From NCBI GenBank assembly GCA_035627955.1, contig DASPKU010000003.1, forward strand, positions 1 through 64,000: a stretch of 64,000 bases of DNA, in the 5' to 3' direction. A program made the translations under genes and the position numbers. This DNA comes from Phycisphaerales bacterium. GTDB taxonomy: Bacteria > Planctomycetota > Phycisphaerae > Phycisphaerales > UBA1924. Numbering within the stretch: position 1 is the stretch's first letter; every line of letters begins with the position of its first letter. The notes beneath the pieces are model-generated. The model did no database searches. It saw only the letters and a program-made list of their open reading frames with translations, and was not told the DNA's origin. Positions 60,101-64,000 of this stretch are shown one piece after another.

Positions 60101-60353
60101 CAACTTCCAGGACACCGCTGCCGTCGCCGCCATCGCGATCACCCCCGGCACCCGCACCATCAACACCTGCTCCGCCGACTTCAACGGCGACGGCGACACC
60201 GGCACCGACCAGGACATCGAGGCCTTCTTCGCCTGCATCGGCGGCACCTGCTGCGACACCTGCGGCTCCGCCGACTTCAACAACGACGGCGACACCGCCA
60301 CCGACCAGGACATCGAAGCCTTCTTCCGCGTCCTCGGAGGCAACCCCTGCTGA
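57180..60353 (+). CDS. Large secreted adhesin/beta-helix protein with GC-type dockerin
   Basis: A 1057-aa exported protein; ATG 57180 with AGAGGA upstream and signal peptide TLALLALAGVAQLAQA. Residues 30-220 form a cleaved-adhesin/choice-of-anchor J-type jellyroll (YQENFDAYATTTSPFGPPSL, SSWMILPAVPTQQAGDVIQY). The middle is a long beta-helix (ITIRANTTIPAGGTVNVEPG, VTINMQNNATLTVSGTLNLN, DARFNWWGSPDGPFAGDTVT). Ig-like modules follow with SITMSQPTEGQSVQGGSVLP and LRAFHVQVSTDAGRTWSFIA. The C-terminus carries DFNGDGDTGTDQDIEAFFAC and DFNNDGDTATDQDIEAFFRV with six Cys. Probably a surface adhesin. Its dockerin DNA shares a 73-nt identical block with the lectin gene. Confidence 0.88.
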   Translation: MRRSTPARNHNRAPAPTLALLALAGVAQLAQAQSVVYRYQENFDAYATTTSPFGPPSLTANGWIFRNQSANRTATYWRISDWVTESIVPTSGGRMLAANANWDNGTRIISSWMILPAVPTQQAGDVIQYVINGWAYSDNQIELRYSPSGGTSTGTTYSDVGDFTDLITSTPLTPNTWTAVSQTVPGNGRLALRWVNPQVTTYQSPSVYVDTLSITATAIDPPLPQNGETVTWTAAMSPITIRANTTIPAGGTVNVEPGVTINMQNNATLTVSGTLNLNGTQAARITVNHASNYPPAVEVINGALNAVHTTWTGQLRPSGGGQVLITDSSFVGPRGLIYSPLYMGTGYATIARTTFTNSELTISNYTLRLEDLTLSNTFARLVRDYAFMDNVVVDGKSLDVDGHLQGTWLHDLTVRNNTAGYGLGLGTSNFDIDPTVLLTNNNVPATLAGGILPGSVLPTTGNTNNYVQVASGDQGSQAIWSDAGLPYMVPSFRTQFGGSLYILPGVEVRLASDAGMINQVGDTRVLGEPENPVLFTRHHPLGKWYPLQNFDRFRHAILEGAYTAAAWPSQLGWGFMDDCIVRNNDLGVTGQAIVRKTQFLNNGLGADVSMLQDLLGETNPNAFEGNGHGVSDAHDARFNWWGSPDGPFAGDTVTAGVPFEPWRTERPDYTDYAPIVTLQKHSFIARPGNKMILTWTARDNGTIVRQRVLMSLDGDIVQGNLSEPVIVLTDNLAGDVRSFEFEVPAPVTRFFGASNIRVESIDNAGQIGWDDLHLYAEREEPGELVITSPTGGEFTAGQNMGQVCYQRQGTHPGGGSVNAYIHLENTDQWISLGGVTTNLGCLPLDLIAPWVSTDRARIVFSLFTGGGISQPEYYFGQPFTIRPHPIAGDAAPSITMSQPTEGQSVQGGSVLPIRWTASDDIGLRAFHVQVSTDAGRTWSFIARDLPADTTAYDWQLPDSTGNTDVRVKIVAVDLNFQDTAAVAAIAITPGTRTINTCSADFNGDGDTGTDQDIEAFFACIGGTCCDTCGSADFNNDGDTATDQDIEAFFRVLGGNPC

Positions 60354-60360
60354 TCATGGG

Positions 60361-60412
60361 TGGAGCACTCACTCCGTGAGTGCTTACGGCCGCGCTTCGC
60401 GGCCGTGCCGTG
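60361..60412. repeat. Hairpin pair related to the 58-nt element
   Basis: Two adjoining hairpins: AGCACTCAC-TCC-GTGAGTGCT (about 60364-60384), and ACGGCCGCG-CTT-CGCGGCCGT (about 60386-60407). The second matches the hairpin of the 58-nt element except for its outer bases. Between convergent genes. Confidence 0.6.
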
Positions 60413-60431
60413 AAACCAGCGACGAATCGAG

Positions 60432-60450
60432 CCACCGAGAACTTCGGTGG
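60432..60450. terminator. Short hairpin, CCACCGA stem
   Basis: CCACCGA (60432-60438) pairs with TCGGTGG (60444-60450), loop GAACT. It is a shortened relative of the 5854/20233 hairpins, 13 bases before the stop of the convergent membrane gene. Confidence 0.5.
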
Positions 60451-60462
60451 TCCTCTCGTCCC

Positions 60463-61335
60463 TCACCTCACCCGCTTCGCCGACCCGCACTCCGGGCACA
60501 CCCTCCCCCGCGCCACTCCCCGCAGGTCATACCCGCACTCCGCGCACACCCGCCCCACACCCACCATCACCTCCCGCGGCCTCACCCATCTCCCCACCGC
60601 GCTCCCAAGCAGCCCGCCTACCGCCATCAGCCCGCTCAGTCCCAGCAGCACAACCAGCGGCTCCCCGGAGCGTCCCACGACAAGGCTCGCAGCCGCGCCC
60701 ACGAACGCCGGCGCCGCCCCCGCCAGCGAGCACCACCACACCGCCCCCGACGAAACACCCCACGCCGACGCGATGAGCAACAACATGAAGGACACCCCGC
60801 CGCACCCCAGCGCCTCCTTCACCGGGGAACCTGACCACGCCGGGAACGCGGCCATCGTCCCCTGAAACACCGCGAACAGCCCCAGCGCCAGGCTCGTCGC
60901 CAGCACATGATGCCGGTACCTCACCGGAGACTCTGACGGCGTCAGTCCCGGGGCATCCCACCATTCACCCCCGCACGAGCACCGCCGCACGTACTCCGTG
61001 TCCGCCTCGCCCAGGTGCCGCCCGCACCACGGGCACAGCCCCGCGTGCACCATCGACTTCCGCCGGTGCTTCGCCCCGTCGGTCAGGTTCTCAGCAACCG
61101 TGAACGAGAGCACAATCAACAAGCCTGATGTGCCAGCCCACCAGCCTCCATCCGCCCTGCGCGCAACAAGGAAAACAATCCCAACCAGCAGCACGCTGAT
61201 ACCCGCGCCCGTGAACACCAATCGCAGGCGCGTCGCCAGCGGATTCTCCACCCATCGCCCGCGCCCCCGCGCATCACGGACCCACGTCGCTCGCCCGATC
61301 ACCTTGTCGACCAAGCTGAAGCGCCGCGCGCCCAA
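60463..61335 (-). CDS. Membrane protein with two zinc ribbons
   Basis: A 290-aa protein. Two helices at about 40-60 and 65-85 (LVFTGAGISVLLVGIVFLVA, WWAGTSGLLIVLSFTVAENL), then a first cysteine knot LCPWCGRHLGEADTEYVRRC-SCG, four more helices (HHVLATSLALGLFAVFQGTM, CGGVSFMLLLIASAWGVSSG, LVVLLGLSGLMAVGGLLGSA) and a terminal ribbon CAECGYDLRGVARGRVCPEC-G. Both Cys sets could bind zinc and both would face the same side. Function unknown. It begins 3 bp after the stop of thiG, so it may be co-transcribed with thiS-thiG; a role in thiamine synthesis is not implied. Confidence 0.8.
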   Translation of the reverse strand: MGARRFSLVDKVIGRATWVRDARGRGRWVENPLATRLRLVFTGAGISVLLVGIVFLVARRADGGWWAGTSGLLIVLSFTVAENLTDGAKHRRKSMVHAGLCPWCGRHLGEADTEYVRRCSCGGEWWDAPGLTPSESPVRYRHHVLATSLALGLFAVFQGTMAAFPAWSGSPVKEALGCGGVSFMLLLIASAWGVSSGAVWWCSLAGAAPAFVGAAASLVVGRSGEPLVVLLGLSGLMAVGGLLGSAVGRWVRPREVMVGVGRVCAECGYDLRGVARGRVCPECGSAKRVR

Positions 61336-61338
61336 CCC

Positions 61339-62217
61339 TCACTCCCCCGGGATATACCCAATCACCCCATCCCACGGGCTGCTCGCGCTCGCGTACAGCT
61401 TCCGCGGGATCCGCCCTGCGAGATAGCTCTGCCGCCCCGCGGTCCACGCGTGCCGCATCGCGTGCGCCATCATCACCGCGTCCTTCGCGTGCGCCACCGC
61501 GGTATTCAACAGCACCCCATCCGCCCCCAGCTCCATCGCCACGCTCACGTCGCTCGCCGCGCCCACACCCGCATCCACGATCACCGGGTACGAAGGATCG
61601 CCCTGCTTCAACAGCTCCAGGCACAGCGTGATGTTCGCGCGATTCAGCACGCCTTGCCCCGACCCGATCGGGCTCCCCGCCGGCATCACGCTCGCCGCCC
61701 CCGCCTCCTTGATCCGCACCGCCGCGATCGGGTCATCGCTCGAGTACGCCAGCACCTGGAACCCGTCCTTCACCAGTTCCCGCGTCGCCTCCACCGTCCC
61801 CATCGGGTCCGGCAGCAGCGTCTTGGTATCCCCCAGCACCTCCAGCTTCACCCACGACGCCCCCGGATTCCCCAGCTGCTCGAGGATGTCCCGCCCCAGC
61901 CGCGCCACCCGCACCGCATCCGAAGCGCTGAAACACCCCGCCGTGTTCGGCAGGATCGTGTACTTCGACAGATCAATGAACTCCAGCAGGCTCTTGCCCT
62001 GCGCGTTGAAAAGCCGCTCCCGCCGCACGGCCACCGTCACCACCTGGCACCCGCTCGCCGCCAACGCCTGCTGCATCAGCTCATAGCTCGCGTACTTCCC
62101 CGTCCCCACGAAAAGCCGGCTTGAAAACTCCCGCCCCGCAATCCGGAACGGCTCCAACCCAGGCTCGGCACTCGCGCCAGGGACAGCAGTGGGGGACGCA
62201 CGCAAAGAGGTCGTCAT
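61339..62217 (-). CDS. thiG: Thiazole synthase
   Basis: ThiG joins deoxyxylulose 5-phosphate, a glycine imine and sulfur from ThiS-thiocarboxylate into the thiazole phosphate of thiamine; a TIM-barrel of 292 aa from ATG 62217. Diagnostic segments are [60 protein letters not shown] (catalytic Lys near 121), [20 protein letters not shown] and [20 protein letters not shown] with the phosphate-binding [12 protein letters not shown]. About 30 extra residues precede the barrel. It is 135 bp downstream of thiS. The other thiamine genes (thiC, thiE, thiF) are not in view. Confidence 0.95.
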   Translation of the reverse strand: MTTSLRASPTAVPGASAEPGLEPFRIAGREFSSRLFVGTGKYASYELMQQALAASGCQVVTVAVRRERLFNAQGKSLLEFIDLSKYTILPNTAGCFSASDAVRVARLGRDILEQLGNPGASWVKLEVLGDTKTLLPDPMGTVEATRELVKDGFQVLAYSSDDPIAAVRIKEAGAASVMPAGSPIGSGQGVLNRANITLCLELLKQGDPSYPVIVDAGVGAASDVSVAMELGADGVLLNTAVAHAKDAVMMAHAMRHAWTAGRQSYLAGRIPRKLYASASSPWDGVIGYIPGE

Positions 62218-62309
62218 ACCCACACTCTAGGAATCAGCAACCAAACGCCCGCCCCCATCCCTTGAGGACGCCTCCCCAAATCCGCAATCCCAAATCCCCA
62301 CATCCGACA

Positions 62310-62345
62310 TTTCCGCTTTCCGCTTTCCGCCTTCCGCTTTCCGCC
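62310..62345. repeat. TTTCCGC tandem word inside the thi operon
   Basis: About five 7-nt units (TTTCCGC, with CTTCCGC variants), preceded by AAATCC words at 62274-62300. It occupies the 135-bp gap between thiS and thiG. Related to the tract at 26348. Confidence 0.75.
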
Positions 62346-62352
62346 TCCCCCC

Positions 62353-62553
62353 TCACCCTCCCCCCACCAGGGTCACCACCTCCACCACATCCCCCTCCTT
62401 CAAAACCGTCCCCTCCTGCGCCCGCCGCGGCACCAGCTCCTTGTTCACCTCCGCCGCCGACGCCGCGCCCTTGGGCGCCACCATCTCCACCAGCGCCCGC
62501 ACCGTCGTGCCCTCGGGCACCTCCCGCCGCTCGCCATTGACAACGACGTTCAT
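62353..62553 (-). CDS. thiS: Sulfur-carrier protein ThiS
   Basis: A 66-aa ubiquitin-fold carrier whose C-terminal Gly-Gly is converted to a thiocarboxylate that supplies sulfur to ThiG. It starts MNVVVNGERREVPEGTTVRA, keeps the mid-region VNKELVPRRA and GDVVEVVTLV, and ends GGG, so the required C-terminus is exposed. Length is as expected. It heads the thiS-thiG pair. I looked for a TPP riboswitch upstream on this strand and found none. Confidence 0.93.
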   Translation of the reverse strand: MNVVVNGERREVPEGTTVRALVEMVAPKGAASAAEVNKELVPRRAQEGTVLKEGDVVEVVTLVGGG

Positions 62554-62718
62554 GGCAGCACTTTACGCCCCCGCGCTCATCTGTCCGACGCGCAACTTCA
62601 CCCAATCCTCGCCCCGCCCCTCGTCCGCATAATCCATTGTCCTTTGCAGCAGCACGACTTGCGCACGGCGCCCCGCGTCCTGCGCCCGGTGCAGCCTGTT
62701 TTCACCACGCCCTCAGCC

Positions 62719-62794
62719 GGTGCCTCCATATCTGGACTGCCGTTCGAGCCGGTGGGCATGCCGCCCCCAGCCTCTCGTCGGCGCAGGAGGCACC
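62719..62794 (+). promoter_or_regulatory. Stem that would hide the ribosome-binding site of the LEPR-type gene
   Basis: GGTGCCTCC (62719-62727) is perfectly complementary to GGAGGCACC (62786-62794), which contains the Shine-Dalgarno sequence of the gene starting at 62796. The 58-nt interior can form further stems (for example CTGG with CCAG, and GGCATGCC). Possible riboswitch, thermosensor or protein-responsive leader. No known class recognised. Confidence 0.45.
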
Positions 62795-62795
62795 T

Positions 62796-64000
62796 GTGAG
62801 ATCACTCAGCCTGATGAATCTTCTCTCCCCCGCCGCCAAGCTCTTCCAGCGTTCCGGCTCGTCGCCCCAGCCCAGCGCCTTCGAGGCACTCGAAGACCGG
62901 CGCGTCCTCGCGGCCGCGACCTACCACAGCGTCGCAACCACCGCGACCACCATCGACGTCACCGTCAAGTACACCGACGCCCAGGGCATCAACACCTCGA
63001 CGATCGGCAACGGCGACGTCCGCATGACCGGCCCCGGCGGCTACAACCAGACCGGCACCCTCCGCAACTTCCGCCAGGAGACCACCGGCAGCAACAACTC
63101 TATCCTGGCCACCTACCGCTTCACCTCAAACGGCACCGCGTGGGACTACTCCGACAACGGCTCCTACTTCCTCCGCACCGAGGCCAACCAGGTCTCCGAC
63201 ACCGGCGGCGAAATGGTCCCCGGCGCCGTTGAGCTCAAGCGCTTCGGCCTGTGGTTCAACACCCCCAAGGCCGAGGTGATCAGCGCCAGCACCACCGGCG
63301 ACCAGCTCGTCGTCAAGATCCGCTACAACGACAACAACGGCATCGACGGCGCCACCATCGGCTTCGGCGAGGTCGGCCTCCGCCGCCAGACCGACCCCAG
63401 CAACGTCCAGTTCTTCCGCAGCCAGACCTTCACCCAGGTCTCCGCCACCGCGTGGGACGTCACCTACCGCCTGCCCGCCGTGGGCGGCAGCTGGGACTTC
63501 ACCGACAACGGCCGCTACGACCTCATCATCAACGGCAACCAGGTCCGCGACCTCGCCAGCCCCAGCAACGCCGTGCCCGCCCAGACCCTCAAGACCTACA
63601 GCCTCTGGTTCAGCAACCCCGTCGCCGAGTACGTCAGCACCTCGACGTCCGCCAACGACTGGATCATCCGCGTCCGCTACCGCGACAACAACGGCATCAA
63701 CCTGTCCTCCATCGGCAACGGCGACATCTCCGTCACCAACGGCATCCGCACCGAGCAGGCCACCCTCGTGAGCGGCGGCACCACGCAGGAGTCCGCCACC
63801 TCCGTCGTCGTCACCTACCGCCTCCGCCCCGACCGCTTCGCCTGGGGCGCGGGCGAGAACGGCACCTACCTCGTCTCCGTCAACCAGGGCGGCATCACCG
63901 ACACCACCGGCGTCGCCATCAACCGCGGCCGCATCCGCTCCTTCAACCTCTTCTTCGACCAGCCCTCCATCAGCCGCCCGCCCGCCGCGCCCACCATCAC
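62796..64000 (+). CDS. Giant LEPR-type secreted protein with ~105-residue repeats (3' end outside window)
   Basis: Open from GTG 62796 (AGGAGG 6 bases upstream) to the right edge: 401 codons without a stop. Residues about 29-39 read FEALEDRRVLA, the LEPR-xLL-type motif at the N-terminus of many planctomycete giant surface proteins. After it come at least three ~105-residue repeats, each with a conserved strand-turn: YTDAQGINTSTIGNGDV, then YNDNNGIDGATIGFGEV, then YRDNNGINLSSIGNGDI, and each ending in FGLWFNTP, YSLWFSNP or FNLFFDQP. The repeats look Ig-like and Ca-binding (D-N-N-G). It is likely exported and surface-attached. Total length is unknown. Confidence 0.82.
   Translation, partial: MRSLSLMNLLSPAAKLFQRSGSSPQPSAFEALEDRRVLAAATYHSVATTATTIDVTVKYTDAQGINTSTIGNGDVRMTGPGGYNQTGTLRNFRQETTGSNNSILATYRFTSNGTAWDYSDNGSYFLRTEANQVSDTGGEMVPGAVELKRFGLWFNTPKAEVISASTTGDQLVVKIRYNDNNGIDGATIGFGEVGLRRQTDPSNVQFFRSQTFTQVSATAWDVTYRLPAVGGSWDFTDNGRYDLIINGNQVRDLASPSNAVPAQTLKTYSLWFSNPVAEYVSTSTSANDWIIRVRYRDNNGINLSSIGNGDISVTNGIRTEQATLVSGGTTQESATSVVVTYRLRPDRFAWGAGENGTYLVSVNQGGITDTTGVAINRGRIRSFNLFFDQPSISRPPAAPTI

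Noticed and set aside
62554-62795. TPP riboswitch for thiS
   Set aside because: The conserved TPP motifs (such as CTGAGA) are absent on the minus strand in this gap.

Overview
The window reads as a chromosomal segment from a planctomycete of the class Phycisphaerae. The evidence is GC-rich coding throughout; four secreted proteins ending in a Cys-rich double 'GC-type' dockerin-like module; a PAPG/Arg-tail variant of a PEP-CTERM sorting signal; an N-terminal ALEDRRVLA motif as in planctomycete giant surface proteins; 'CGYDLRG...CPECG' zinc-ribbon tails; and outer-membrane genes (an LptD-like translocon and a PagL-like barrel). No rRNA, CRISPR array, phage or insertion sequence was seen. One tRNA is present, tRNA-Ala(TGC).

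Layout. 1-3.8 kb: end of a flagellar cluster (flhF cut by the window edge, flhG, a small membrane protein, fliA). 3.9-5.8 kb: folK plus a secreted protein. 5.9-9.7 kb, minus strand: a Xer recombinase below two lipoprotein genes, one a TolB-like propeller. 9.8-12 kb: an unknown protein, an isolated nuoC and a lipoprotein. 12-15.4 kb: the LptD-like protein. 15.5-20.2 kb: a PAPG-tailed secreted protein, hmgA and a coiled-coil Wzz-like membrane protein. 20.4-24.9 kb: an ECF sigma/anti-sigma pair, a pseudopilin, a cyclophilin and a beta-barrel. 25-31 kb: tRNA-Ala, an EamA transporter with a zinc-ribbon tail, EF-P with an Asn loop tip, two Tat-exported metallo-beta-lactamase-fold enzymes and two TPM-domain proteins. 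31.1-33.6 kb: an AbrB/Doc toxin-antitoxin pair and a VWA protein. 33.8-48.6 kb: the first dockerin-type protein, a nucleotidyltransferase, two MFS transporters (the second overlapping a fused 5-oxoprolinase/hydantoinase), an Hpt protein and a diguanylate cyclase, the PagL-like protein, SlyX, GpmI and a sorbosone-dehydrogenase-type propeller. 48.7-60.4 kb: three more large dockerin-type proteins, a frameshifted VOC gene and a phosphohexomutase. 60.4-64 kb: a membrane zinc-ribbon protein, thiG, thiS and the start of a giant LEPR-type surface protein that runs off the right end.

The most notable protein-level theme is the secreted/surface inventory. Four otherwise unrelated extracellular proteins (lectin/P-domain, parallel beta-helix, TIG/PQQ-propeller, adhesin/beta-helix) share the same ~60-residue C-terminal module with two Asp/Asn loops and six cysteines. 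In two of them a 73-nt block is identical. This looks like a common sorting or docking tag.

The most notable DNA-level theme is the gaps between genes. They carry several families of short palindromic words: a 58-nt element in tandem triplicate, hairpins with a TCYT tetraloop, ~120-nt palindromes and a 9-nt tandem repeat. Several of these sit at convergent gene ends, where they probably act as terminators. A toxin-antitoxin operon with an operator overlapping the -10 box at a leaderless start, and a stem that would hide the ribosome-binding site of the giant surface protein, are the clearest regulatory candidates.
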